Part shown: piece by piece, positions 16,636 through 23,045 of the stretch
How the letters are laid out: every line of letters starts with the position of its first letter
Numbering within the stretch: the first letter of the stretch is position 1
Source of the DNA: CAZOWL01 sp964583605
GTDB taxonomy: Bacteria > Pseudomonadota > Gammaproteobacteria > Chromatiales > Chromatiaceae
NCBI GenBank assembly: GCA_964583605.1
Contig: CAZOWL010000051.1
Span: 1 to 30,166, forward strand
Direction: 5' to 3'
DNA length: 30,166 nucleotides
The notes under the pieces: generated by a model
Told to the model about the DNA's origin: nothing
What the model saw: the letters and a program-made list of their open reading frames with translations, nothing else
Database searches by the model: none
Translations under genes and position numbers: made by a program

Positions 16636-17142
16636 TTATTCGGCCGCGTGCTGCCATAGAAAGGTGATGAGAAGATCGGCCTGGGGATCGCCCAGCACCG
16701 CGCGAACGCTCTGGCTGAATTGCTCCGCGGAGAGGTGCGGCGTGAACCGAGGATCGGCGAGCATCCGGATCGCCTCGAGCTCAGCGAGCTGCTCGGCGGT
16801 CAGCTGCAGCGAATCGGCCATGCGCGCGAAATACCGATCGTCCTGCAATGCCTCCAGGGGGTTGGGATACCCGCAAGCGGCAACTGACACGGGTATTTCG
16901 AGACCCGGCCGCGACAAATAAGCCGGCGGATGGATCTCGGCCCCCTTCTCCCCGAGCACCGCTGCCAAGCGCTGTGCCTGTTCGCTCGCTCGCGCCAGTC
17001 GCGCCTGCAAGAGCGCGAGATCCTGGGTGCTCGGCGTTGCCGCGGAGTCGGACTGCCTTGCGGCTGCAACCGTTGGAGCAGCCAATAGGACAGTCAGGCC
17101 GATCGTGGAGAGACGTGCCAAGAATGGAACTGGATGATGCAT
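16636..17142 (-). CDS. secreted coiled-coil protein of unknown function
   Basis: The 168-residue protein has a Sec signal peptide ('LSTIGLTVLLAAPTVAAA', cleavage near residue 28). A predicted helical/coiled-coil segment follows ('DLALLQARLARASEQAQRLA'), then a region with 'YFARMADSLQLTAEQLAELE' and 'LSAEQFSQSVRAVLGDPQAD'. The repeated 'L(T/S)AEQ' helices recall small periplasmic stress or metal-sensing proteins of the CpxP/Spy kind, but the resemblance is weak and I would not assign that family. It lies 21 nt after the DUF2269-type gene and ahead of the pump lipoprotein, all on the minus strand, so it probably acts in the periplasm together with the pump. Confidence 0.65.
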   Translation of the reverse strand: MHHPVPFLARLSTIGLTVLLAAPTVAAARQSDSAATPSTQDLALLQARLARASEQAQRLAAVLGEKGAEIHPPAYLSRPGLEIPVSVAACGYPNPLEALQDDRYFARMADSLQLTAEQLAELEAIRMLADPRFTPHLSAEQFSQSVRAVLGDPQADLLITFLWQHAAE

Positions 17143-17163
17143 GGTCGTGGCTCCTCAAGACTG

Positions 17164-17766
17164 CTATCGGGCGAGCTCGCTCGCATCTGGGTAGAGGGGT
17201 AGAAATGGCCTGATGCGCGGTACGACATAGACCAATACGCCGGCGATGAATACGGCGAAGAGGGTCCCGACCAATAGGCTGTCGAGGTCTTGCGGCCGAT
17301 AGACACCGAGGCCCAGGATCACGATCAGGATCGGCACAGCGAGAGCATGGGCGAGCCTGGGCAGGACTTGCTCCTGTGCCTGCACGAGCTCTTCTGACAG
17401 CCTCCCTGCGATGAGGTCATCGCCAGCAAGCCGCTCCAGCCGCCTTGCGTGCACCCAGGTCAGGCTGTTGCTGATGAAGAGCTCGAACAGGAACAGGACG
17501 ACCATGCCGAGCAGCCAGGGCTGCGTCAGGGCGTCGATCCCGTTGTGGTAGAGGGCGATCAATGCTCCGCCCGCGGCGAGGATCAGCACGCCTCCCGGCA
17601 GCACCAAAAGGTCGTGGAGCACGCGCATCGAGCGGACGGCCTCGAGATAGCCCCGGAGTCTAACCACCTCGCGCGAGCGCCATTCGGCGAGCCATGCACC
17701 GATCAGACCCGAGGCCAAGATGATGACGCCGAGCTGGTGCAGGAAGTTGAGCAGCGTGTGGCTCAT
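17164..17766 (-). CDS. DUF2269-like integral membrane protein
   Basis: From ATG 17766, preceded by AGGTGGTG, the product has 200 residues with about four hydrophobic helices: 'LLNFLHQLGVIILASGLIGA', 'LVLPGGVLILAAGGALIALY', 'PWLLGMVVLFLFELFISNSL' and, near the end, 'ALAVPILIVILGLGVYRP' and 'LVGTLFAVFIAGVLVYVVP'. The layout and the 'H..G.....G' first helix resemble the DUF2269 family of predicted inner-membrane proteins, whose function is not known. The gene is 10 nt after the preceding membrane-protein gene, so the two are very likely co-translated and may form a complex. An in-frame ATG nine bases upstream (17775) is less well placed relative to the ribosome-binding site. Confidence 0.7.
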   Translation of the reverse strand: MSHTLLNFLHQLGVIILASGLIGAWLAEWRSREVVRLRGYLEAVRSMRVLHDLLVLPGGVLILAAGGALIALYHNGIDALTQPWLLGMVVLFLFELFISNSLTWVHARRLERLAGDDLIAGRLSEELVQAQEQVLPRLAHALAVPILIVILGLGVYRPQDLDSLLVGTLFAVFIAGVLVYVVPRIRPFLPLYPDASELAR

Positions 17767-17775
17767 GATCACCAC

Positions 17776-18231
17776 CTATGCCCCTTGCGCGCTCGCAAGC
17801 GAATGACGCCGACTCAGGCGCAAACCATCGCGGAAGTTCAGCACGATCAGCGACAGGTTCGCCGCACCGGCCAGGAGCTCGAGGACCTGCGCCGCATAGA
17901 ACCAGGCATCGAATTGCCCGTTCGCGGCCTTGGCGTTCAGATAAAGCGCCAAGGGGACCAGGATCAGCAGCCCGTTCAATGCGATGAACGGCATCCGGCG
18001 CTGTTTGGCCGTCAACAAGGGGTGCTGGCGCTTCCCCGCGAGCGAGAACCCGCTGCCGGCGGTCACGATCAGCAGTGGAATGAATCCGATCAGGGCATAG
18101 GCGATCGCCTGTTTGACGGCTGCTACAGCCACGTAGGAGAGGAACAGCTCCGAGACGATTGTGGAGAGCAAGAACGCCAGGATCGTCAACGAAGCAAGTG
18201 TCGCTGCAGTGATGTGGATCTTGTGCTTCAT
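17776..18231 (-). CDS. four-helix membrane protein, first gene of efflux operon
   Basis: The 151-residue protein has four hydrophobic stretches: 'TLASLTILAFLLSTIVSELF', 'AIAYALIGFIPLLIVTAGSG', 'PFIALNGLLILVPLALYL' and 'FYAAQVLELLAGAANLSLIV'. Loops between them are short and positively charged ('GKRQHPLLTAKQRRMP'), which fits an inner-membrane protein. No known family is recognised; the pattern recalls small cytochrome-b-like or DoxX-like proteins, but no haem histidine set is clear. It has its own ribosome-binding site (AGGAGG-type, just upstream of ATG 18231) and is the first gene behind the promoter at 18344-18371, so it heads the six-gene leftward operon that ends with the RND permease. 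Confidence 0.7.
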   Translation of the reverse strand: MKHKIHITAATLASLTILAFLLSTIVSELFLSYVAVAAVKQAIAYALIGFIPLLIVTAGSGFSLAGKRQHPLLTAKQRRMPFIALNGLLILVPLALYLNAKAANGQFDAWFYAAQVLELLAGAANLSLIVLNFRDGLRLSRRHSLASAQGA

Positions 18232-18343
18232 CGTATTGGACCTCCTTCGGTCGGTGGCTAGGACTCAAGAGCGCAAACCGGCAGCCGGTTGGTAGTCCGC
18301 GCAATGCACTTGCGGGGCGAGCCAACCGGCATCTAAGTTAACT

Positions 18344-18371
18344 AGTTTACGTCACGGATACCGCTTGTCAA
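18344..18371 (-). promoter_or_regulatory. sigma-70-like promoter of the efflux operon
   Basis: On the minus strand, TTGACA (18371-18366) is followed after 16 bp by TAAACT (18349-18344). The marR promoter has the same spacing and a near-identical pattern (TTGACA-N16-TAGACT), and both begin ATTGACAA. An AACTAGTT palindrome just downstream (about 18341-18348) could be part of an operator. The predicted leader is about 105 nt. Confidence 0.6.
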
Positions 18372-18570
18372 TATGCCCGGCCGGCGCAACAGCTGGCGAG
18401 TTGTCAGCTTTACCCACGTCGGCGCGGTCCTGAGGCGGGTCGATCGGCTAGAGCTCGGAATGGCCGGTCTGGTCCGCGCGGATGCGCGGTGGGCTGGCAC
18501 AGCCTCAACGTTGGTGAAATGGAAGGAGGGCTGAGGACAATACGTGGGTAACGCGCCGGCTACGCACGCA

Positions 18571-18697
18571 TTACCATGAAATTCGCGGAGCACGTTCGCC
18601 CCCTCGCCCTCTGGGAGAGGGTTGGGGTGAGGGAACGATCAGGGGCGAGGTGACCTTTCATCGTCTGGGGTGGCTCGGCTCGCCCCATGATCGTTAG
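18571..18697 (+). repeat. 127-bp dispersed repeat, copy D
   Basis: It begins TTACCATGAAATTCGCGG and ends CATGATCGTTAG, in the same orientation as copies A and E. It lies between the efflux operon promoter and marR, and may have pushed the two divergent units apart. Confidence 0.9.
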
Positions 18698-18726
18698 CGG
18701 GTCATCCGGCTTCCCCCGAGGCGGAA

Positions 18727-18930
18727 TCATCGACGACGCGACAAGGCAAGGTGACGGCGAAGTACCCGTGGCCGCACGGCCTCAAGCAGACTCGTCAGAC
18801 GCAGCCAATCCTTGAGCGTCCCGCCATCTGGGTGGCCGGCAAACAAGATCAGGCCCTCGAGCAGATCTACGCCGTCCCAAACAGGCGAGATCTTTTCCTG
18901 ACGAGATCTCCCAAGCCGCCCCCGGTCGAC
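18727..18930 (-). pseudogene. unrecognised open-frame remnant
   Basis: A 67-codon minus-strand stretch opens after a TAG at 18931-18933 and includes 'VWDGVDLLEGLILFAGHP' and 'GTLKDWLRLTSLLEAV'. Composition is protein-like but there is no start codon of note and I know no match. It may be the C-terminal end of a lost gene. Confidence 0.25.
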
Positions 18931-18933
18931 CTA

Positions 18934-19297
18934 GGCGGCTGAGGCGTGGACTCTCTGCTTCATCGCGCTACGCATCCTCAAGATCGTGCGGCCAGCTGAA
19001 ATGGGCCGAGGCGTCGGTCGCTATGGATCGCCAAAGCGGGTACCTGTAAGCTCGGCCAGACCTATTGGCAACCAGTACCTTCATAAGATATAGGTTGTCA
19101 ATATGCCGAGCGCGCGTCTTGCCGCTGCCGCAGCCACTTCGCCCGCCTCTCCCCGCTGATCCCAAGCGCTCGGGAAGCTCACTGCAGGACGATCGGCCGA
19201 TGTCGCGAGGGCCCTGGCGCGACCTGGCTCTGCATCACCGTTCGCAGCCGCCCGGAACCCCGGCGTCGACCGCCGCAGGTTTCATGCAGCCCAGTTA
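18934..19297. promoter_or_regulatory. marR upstream region with a third TTGACA site
   Basis: No gene was seen. On the minus strand GGCATATTGACAACC (about 19107-19093) closely copies the efflux promoter's GGCATATTGACAAGC. The arms ATTGGCAACC (19064-19073) and GGTTGTCAAT (19093-19102) form an imperfect inverted repeat (9 of 10). This could be a MarR-type operator or a relic of a duplicated promoter. Confidence 0.4.
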
Positions 19298-19325
19298 TTG
19301 ACAACCGGTTACCTGTTGGTAGACT
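19298..19325 (+). promoter_or_regulatory. marR promoter with embedded palindrome
   Basis: TTGACA (19298-19303) and TAGACT (19320-19325) are 16 bp apart. The spacer starts with the palindrome AACCGGTT (19303-19310), a natural place for autorepression by the MarR product. The transcript would start about 30 nt before the TTG start codon. Confidence 0.6.
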
Positions 19326-19361
19326 ATTTGCCTATCAGGTCCAGATCTTTAGGAGGAGAGC

Positions 19362-19829
19362 TTGCCCGAGCCCGAGGTTGAGTCGTTTACCGCGACCGTA
19401 CTCGCGATCTTCAAAGCCAACGGACAGCTGATCAGCTGGGGGGATCGCTTCGTTGCGCCTTTCGGTCTGACCAGTGCCCGCTGGCAGATATTGGGTGCGC
19501 TGGCCTTCGCCGGCGAGCCGATCGCCACCCCGCGTATCGCCTACAGCATGGGGGTAACCCGGCAGGGCGCACGGAAGCAGCTCAATCTGCTGTTGGCCGA
19601 AGGGCTGGTCTGCAAGCGCCACAACCCGTTCCACAAGCGCTCGCCACTGTACGAGCTGACAGACGATGGGCGGCGTACCTATGAGGCGGTCCAGGCGGCA
19701 TGGGTTGCGCATGCAAGGTCGGTCTCGCCGAGCTTCTCCCAGGAGGATCTAGAGACGACCGTCCGCACGCTTGCGACCTTCGGCAATCTTCACAGCCAAG
19801 CGGACGAGGCAGACGACGATGGAGGATAG
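19362..19829 (+). CDS. MarR-family transcriptional regulator
   Basis: The 155-residue protein has the MarR winged-helix layout: an N-terminal dimer helix, then 'LTSARWQILGALAFAG', the recognition region 'ATPRIAYSMGVTRQGARKQL', the wing 'KRHNPFHKRSPLYELTDDG' and a C-terminal dimerisation helix. MarR proteins are usually ligand-responsive repressors that bind palindromes as dimers and often control neighbouring efflux operons. TTG 19362 follows AGGAGGAG at 19351-19358, a strong ribosome-binding site. The gene is divergent from the RND operon, whose promoter resembles its own, so coordinate repression is likely. The sequence after it to jetA is non-coding or decayed. Confidence 0.85.
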   Translation: MPEPEVESFTATVLAIFKANGQLISWGDRFVAPFGLTSARWQILGALAFAGEPIATPRIAYSMGVTRQGARKQLNLLLAEGLVCKRHNPFHKRSPLYELTDDGRRTYEAVQAAWVAHARSVSPSFSQEDLETTVRTLATFGNLHSQADEADDDGG

Positions 19830-19894
19830 AATATGAGGCCGTTGGCGGATCCGTCGCTGCGCTCCTTGATCCGCCCTACGAGCCGTGTCAGAAA

Positions 19895-20017
19895 AGAAAG
19901 GGGTCAAGTCCGATTTTCCCCCTGCAGACCGGCGGAAAACCCCTGGCACTACTGGCACTACGAGGGGGTCAAGTCTTGCAATCACGCATATGCGCGATTG
20001 CAAGACTTGACCCCCTC
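19895..20017. repeat. REP-like sequences with a 56-bp palindrome
   Basis: From 19962 to 20017 two 22-bp arms containing GGGGTCAAGTCTTGCAA are perfect inverted copies around a 12-base, itself palindromic centre (ACGCATATGCGC). Upstream, 19899-19922 carries another GGGGTCAAGTC followed by a CCCC run. This motif is typical of REP sequences mobilised by Y1-type (RAYT) transposases. No such transposase is in the window. In RNA the structure would block read-through from marR into jetA. Confidence 0.75.
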
Positions 20018-20020
20018 CCG

Positions 20021-20112
20021 CGCGAGGTCATGCAGCGCATCGCCGCGCCGATGGTCGGCGGCATGGTCACCGCGCCGCAGTTGAGCCTTTTCGTGATCCG
20101 AGCGATCTATTT
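20021..20112 (+). pseudogene. CusA/CzcA-type RND pump C-terminal scrap
   Basis: The frame reads 'REVMQRIAAPMVGGMVTAPQ' then 'LSLFVIRAIY', matching the last membrane helices of heavy-metal RND pumps ('MQRIAAPMVGGMVTAPLLSL', 'FVIPAIY'). It starts right at the end of the REP palindrome and loses resemblance after about 20112. Nothing else of the pump is present. It is in frame with jetA, which makes the jetA open frame look longer than the gene. Confidence 0.6.
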
Positions 20113-20170
20113 CGTTACGACCCCGAATGCGGCATCCTGGCCAGCGGCTTCGCCTGTGCCCGCTGCCCCC

Positions 20171-20200
20171 AATTGTTCTCAATTGTTCTCAATTGTTCTC
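20171..20200. repeat. three tandem copies of AATTGTTCTC
   Basis: Three perfect 10-bp copies lie back to back, flanked by GCCCCC (20165-20170) and GGGGGC (20204-20209), which can pair and present the repeats in a loop. They end 43 bp before the jetA ATG, so copy-number change could alter jetA expression. Confidence 0.7.
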
Positions 20201-20242
20201 ACAGGGGGCGGGACCTGGGTGCTGACCGATTCGCTCGCAACG

Positions 20243-21706
20243 ATGGACCACACGACCCTCGCCACCCTGCGTGACAGACATCCGGCCTGGCGGCTGCTGG
20301 CCTCGCCGCACGCGCCGCTGATCGCGAGCTTCCTGCACCGGGTGTTCGTCGCGCCCAACGTGCGGGTGATGAGCGAGGCGGACCTGGCCGAGGCGCTGGA
20401 GGATGCGCTCTTCGCGTTGCGCGAGCAGCTCGGCGCCGAGGCCTATCCCAAGGGGGCAGCGGAGTACCTCAACGACTGGGCGGCGCCGGACAAGGGCTGG
20501 CTGCGCAAGTTCTACCGGCCGGGCACGGACGAGGCGCAGTTCGACCTGACGCCGGCCACCGAGAAGGCCATCGCCTGGCTCGCATCGCTGACCGAGCGGC
20601 CCTTCGTCGGCACCGAGTCGCGGCTGCTGACCCTCTTCGCGCTGCTCGAGCAGATCGGTGCCGGCACCGAGGTCGATCCCGCCAAGCGCGTCGAGGATCT
20701 GCGCCGCAAGCGCGACGCGCTCGATGCCGAGATCGCCCGCGTGCTGGCGGGCGATGTGCCGCTGCTCGACGATACCGCGGTCAAGGACCGCTTCCTGCAA
20801 TTCCAGCAATTGGCCCGCGAGCTGCTGGCCGACTTCCGCGAGGTCGAGCACAACTTCCGCGGCCTCGACCGCAAGGTGCGCGAGAAGATCGCGCTCTGGG
20901 AGGGGGCCAAGGGCGCCCTGCTCGACGAGATCATGGGCGAGCGCGATGCCATCGGCGACTCGGACCAGGGCCGCAGCTTCCGTGCCTTCTGGGACTTCCT
21001 GATGTCCAGCCGCCGCCAGGAGGAGCTCTCCGAGCGACTCGATCAGGTGCTGGCCCTGCCCGCGGTGGCCGCGTTGAGCCCCGACCCGCGCACCCGCCGC
21101 GTACACCATGATTGGCTTGAGGCCGGCGAGCATACCCAGCGCACCGTGGCCCAGCTCTCGCAGCAGCTGCGCCGCTTCTTGGACGATCGGGCCTTCCTGG
21201 AGAACCGACGCATCCTGGAGCTGCTGCACGGCATCGAGGGCAAGGCGCTGGCGCTGCGCGAGGCCATGCCGAGCGGGACGGTGACGCGCATCGATGCGAT
21301 GGGCGCCGACATCGAGCTGCCGCTGGAGCGACCGCTGCACACGCCGAGTGCGAAGCCGCGCCTCGCCGAGCTGGTCCTCGAGGCCGGCGACGACGAGATC
21401 GACACCGCGCGCCTGTTCGACCAGTTCGTCATCGACAAGGCGCGCCTGCGGGCCGGCGTCCAGCGCGCCGTGCACCGCGCCGGGCAGATCACCCTGCGCG
21501 ACCTGCTGGAGGCCGAGCCCCTGCAACAGGGCCTGGCCGAGCTAGTCGCCTATCTGGAGCTCGCCCACGCTGGCGATGCCGGCGACGGCCTGCGGGCGGT
21601 CGTCGATGACAGGGTCGAGGAGCCGATCCGCTGGCAGGCGCGAGCCGCCGACGGCGAGCCGGTCGAGCGCTGCGCCCGCCTGCCCAGGGTGATCTTCGTG
21701 CGCTGA
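20243..21706 (+). CDS. jetA: Wadjet protein JetA (DUF3375)
   Basis: The 487-residue protein fits DUF3375, the JetA component of type I Wadjet systems. It starts 'TLATLRDRHPAWRLLASPHA', has the N-terminal 'FYRPGTDEAQFDLTPATEKA' and 'PFVGTESRLLTLFALLEQIG' blocks, a central coiled coil with 'LREVEHNFRGLDRKVREKI'-like helices, and a C-terminal winged-helix region ('ITLRDLLEAEPLQQGLAELV'). JetA is the kleisin-like subunit that bridges the SMC-like JetC heads, working with JetB. ATG 20243 matches the usual family start; no strong ribosome-binding site is visible. Unlike typical loci, jetB does not follow directly but begins 1.34 kb downstream. Confidence 0.88.
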   Translation: MDHTTLATLRDRHPAWRLLASPHAPLIASFLHRVFVAPNVRVMSEADLAEALEDALFALREQLGAEAYPKGAAEYLNDWAAPDKGWLRKFYRPGTDEAQFDLTPATEKAIAWLASLTERPFVGTESRLLTLFALLEQIGAGTEVDPAKRVEDLRRKRDALDAEIARVLAGDVPLLDDTAVKDRFLQFQQLARELLADFREVEHNFRGLDRKVREKIALWEGAKGALLDEIMGERDAIGDSDQGRSFRAFWDFLMSSRRQEELSERLDQVLALPAVAALSPDPRTRRVHHDWLEAGEHTQRTVAQLSQQLRRFLDDRAFLENRRILELLHGIEGKALALREAMPSGTVTRIDAMGADIELPLERPLHTPSAKPRLAELVLEAGDDEIDTARLFDQFVIDKARLRAGVQRAVHRAGQITLRDLLEAEPLQQGLAELVAYLELAHAGDAGDGLRAVVDDRVEEPIRWQARAADGEPVERCARLPRVIFVR

Positions 21707-21780
21707 GGCGACCCTGATCGGGTCGGGCTGGTGACCTGATCGAGCGCGACCATCCCGCCCGGGCCTTTGGGAGACGCTGA

Positions 21781-21854
21781 TTTCTTGGCCCTCCTGGCCA
21801 AGAAACCGCGCGGGGCTCCTGCCTCACGCGGGAAGCGCTGAATAGTTCAGCGCT
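21781..21854 (+). terminator. two hairpins after jetA
   Basis: TTTCTTGGCC (21781-21790) pairs with GGCCAAGAAA (21796-21805), and AGCGCTGAA (21834-21842) with TTCAGCGCT (21846-21854) around a 3-base loop. Both stems are perfect. They lie between jetA and the convergent DUF5615 gene and may end either transcript, which would uncouple jetA from jetBCD. No clear U-tract. Confidence 0.45.
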
Positions 21855-21865
21855 CCCCGTGGTAG

Positions 21866-22198
21866 CTAGCGAATCTCGATCACGCGCCCGCCTTCGTCCA
21901 GCAAGGCCTGCAATTGGGGTAGCAGGGAGGTGAAGGCGTGTAGCCAGGCAGTCTTCCGGCAGTTGCCCAAGCGTACCCAGACCAACTGCGTTGGAATGCT
22001 GCCCTGCCTGTCCACCATCAACGGGAAGTCTGCATCCTTCGTGACAATGCCTAAGCCATGCGCTCTCGCGTGTTCCCAGATCGCTCGATCGTCGGTCGAG
22101 CCCATGCCGATGTCCGGAACGTGCCGACAATCGAAACCGTTCGCCGCGAAGAACCGCGCCAGGGCCAGGGGCAACGGGTTGTCCACCAGCAAGCTCAT
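21866..22198 (-). CDS. DUF5615 PIN-like toxin
   Basis: From ATG 22198 the 110-residue protein begins 'SLLVDNPLPLALARFFAANG' and includes 'DIGMGSTDDRAIWEHARAHG', 'GIVTKDADFPLMV' and 'PTQLVWVRLGNCR'. This is the DUF5615/COG4634 pattern of PIN-fold proteins with acidic residues at the expected metal-binding places (D in LLVDN, D in STDD, DAD in TKDADF). Such proteins usually pair with a DUF433 antitoxin. The classical first motif is 'LLDENLP', so the Glu-to-Asn wording ('LVDNPLP') may weaken catalysis. The start codon overlaps the stop of a DUF433 remnant (ATGA). It is transcribed against the jet genes and lies inside the Wadjet locus. Confidence 0.75.
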   Translation of the reverse strand: MSLLVDNPLPLALARFFAANGFDCRHVPDIGMGSTDDRAIWEHARAHGLGIVTKDADFPLMVDRQGSIPTQLVWVRLGNCRKTAWLHAFTSLLPQLQALLDEGGRVIEIR

Positions 22199-22266
22199 GC
22201 CGCGATCAGGATGGCGTGGATACCCGCTAGGGTAATCCCCCGTTCCGCCACAAGACCTATAATCGG
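22195..22266 (-). pseudogene. DUF433 antitoxin C-terminal remnant
   Basis: Directly upstream of the DUF5615 gene, a frame reads 'ERGITLAGIHAILIAA' and stops in an ATGA overlap with the toxin start. It resembles the end of DUF433 antitoxins ('YPHLTLADIHAALAYY'). An in-frame TGA at 22267-22269 leaves only 23 codons and no ATG, so the DNA-binding part is lost. Confidence 0.45.
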
Positions 22267-22294
22267 TCAATCGCAAAGCAAGCTGGACGATGAG

Positions 22295-22501
22295 ATGATC
22301 ACCGCGCACGAAGAGTACCTAGTCGACCAAGCGGGCAACCGTAAGGCCGTCGTACTGCCGTTTGACGCTCGGCAGCAGATCAAGGCGGAGCTGGAGGAGC
22401 TCGATGACATTCGCGCATACGACGAGGCCAAGGCTCAACCCTCGGGGCCAGTACCGTTCGAGGATGCGATGCGCGAGATCGCCGAGGGAAGGCTCGATTG
22501 A
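22295..22501 (+). CDS. antitoxin of a RelE-type module
   Basis: The 68-residue acidic protein begins 'MITAHEEYLVDQAGNRKAVV' and ends 'FEDAMREIAEGRLD'. The N-terminal 'YLVD..GNRKAVVLPF' followed by an acidic helical tail is typical of small antitoxins that pair with RelE/ParE toxins; the exact DNA-binding fold (Phd/YefM-like) is a guess. The stop TGA overlaps the TTG start of the following toxin (TTGA), the usual coupled arrangement. Since the toxin is frameshifted, this antitoxin may now be free-standing. It lies between jetA and jetB in the same direction as the jet genes, and opposite to the DUF5615 gene from which it is divergent. Confidence 0.65.
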   Translation: MITAHEEYLVDQAGNRKAVVLPFDARQQIKAELEELDDIRAYDEAKAQPSGPVPFEDAMREIAEGRLD

Positions 22502-22751
22502 CCTACGCCGTCTTCATCGAGAGGCGCGCCCAACGCTCACTGTCACGAATCGCCGGACAGGACCGCGACCGGTTATCCAGTGCCATCCGCCGGCTGGCCG
22601 ATGAGCCCAGGCCCGGGGAGTCAAGAAACTGAGCGGACGAAACGCCTGGCGGATTCGGGTCGGTGATGATCGCATCCTCGACGAGATCCACGACGAGCGC
22701 CTCCTGACCCTGGTGGTGGACGTCGGCCACCGGCGAGAAATCTACCGATAG
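22498..22751 (+). pseudogene. RelE-family toxin with one-base frameshift
   Basis: The first part reads 'TYAVFIERRAQRSLSRIAGQ' and 'RRLADEPRPGE', then meets a stop. One base off, the frame continues 'VKKLSGRNAWRIRVGDDRIL' and 'VVDVGHRREIYR', ending at 22749-22751. Together they make a complete RelE/StbE mRNA interferase ('LADEPRPPGVKKL', 'GHRREVYR'). The change is a G-run at about 22615-22619 that is one base short of an in-frame sequence. Translation would start at TTG 22498, overlapping the antitoxin stop. The rest is well conserved, so inactivation is recent or the run is phase-variable or misread. A small CCATCTC/GAGATGG hairpin (22752-22775) follows. Confidence 0.75.
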
Positions 22752-22855
22752 CCATCTCAGCGTCCGCCGAGATGGAAAAGCCATCCACCGATGTGCGAAT
22801 GGCGATCCAGCGCTCTGGCTTCTGGCGACTGGCAGAGCCGCTGTCGCGTTCCCCA

Positions 22856-22982
22856 TTACCATGAAGTCCGCGCAGCACCTTCGCTCCCTCGCCCTCTGGG
22901 AGAGGGATGGGGGGAGGGAACGATCAGGGGCGAGGCGACATGTCATCGTCCGGGGTGGCTCGGCTTGCCCCATGATCGTTAG
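22856..22982 (+). repeat. 127-bp dispersed repeat, copy E
   Basis: It begins TTACCATGAAGTCCGCG and ends CATGATCGTTAG, in the same orientation as A and D, 63 bp upstream of jetB. Its stem-loop would form just ahead of the jetBCD transcript and could limit read-through from upstream. Confidence 0.9.
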
Positions 22983-23045
22983 GCGGGCTGGCTCCGCTTT
23001 GCGCGGGCTTCGTGCGCTGAGCGCGGCGGCGACAGGGAGAAGGAG

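Noticed and set aside
19700..20242. Extension of JetA by about 180 N-terminal residues
   Set aside because: The upstream frame crosses the marR end, the REP palindrome and a pump scrap; the DUF3375 match begins at ATG 20243.
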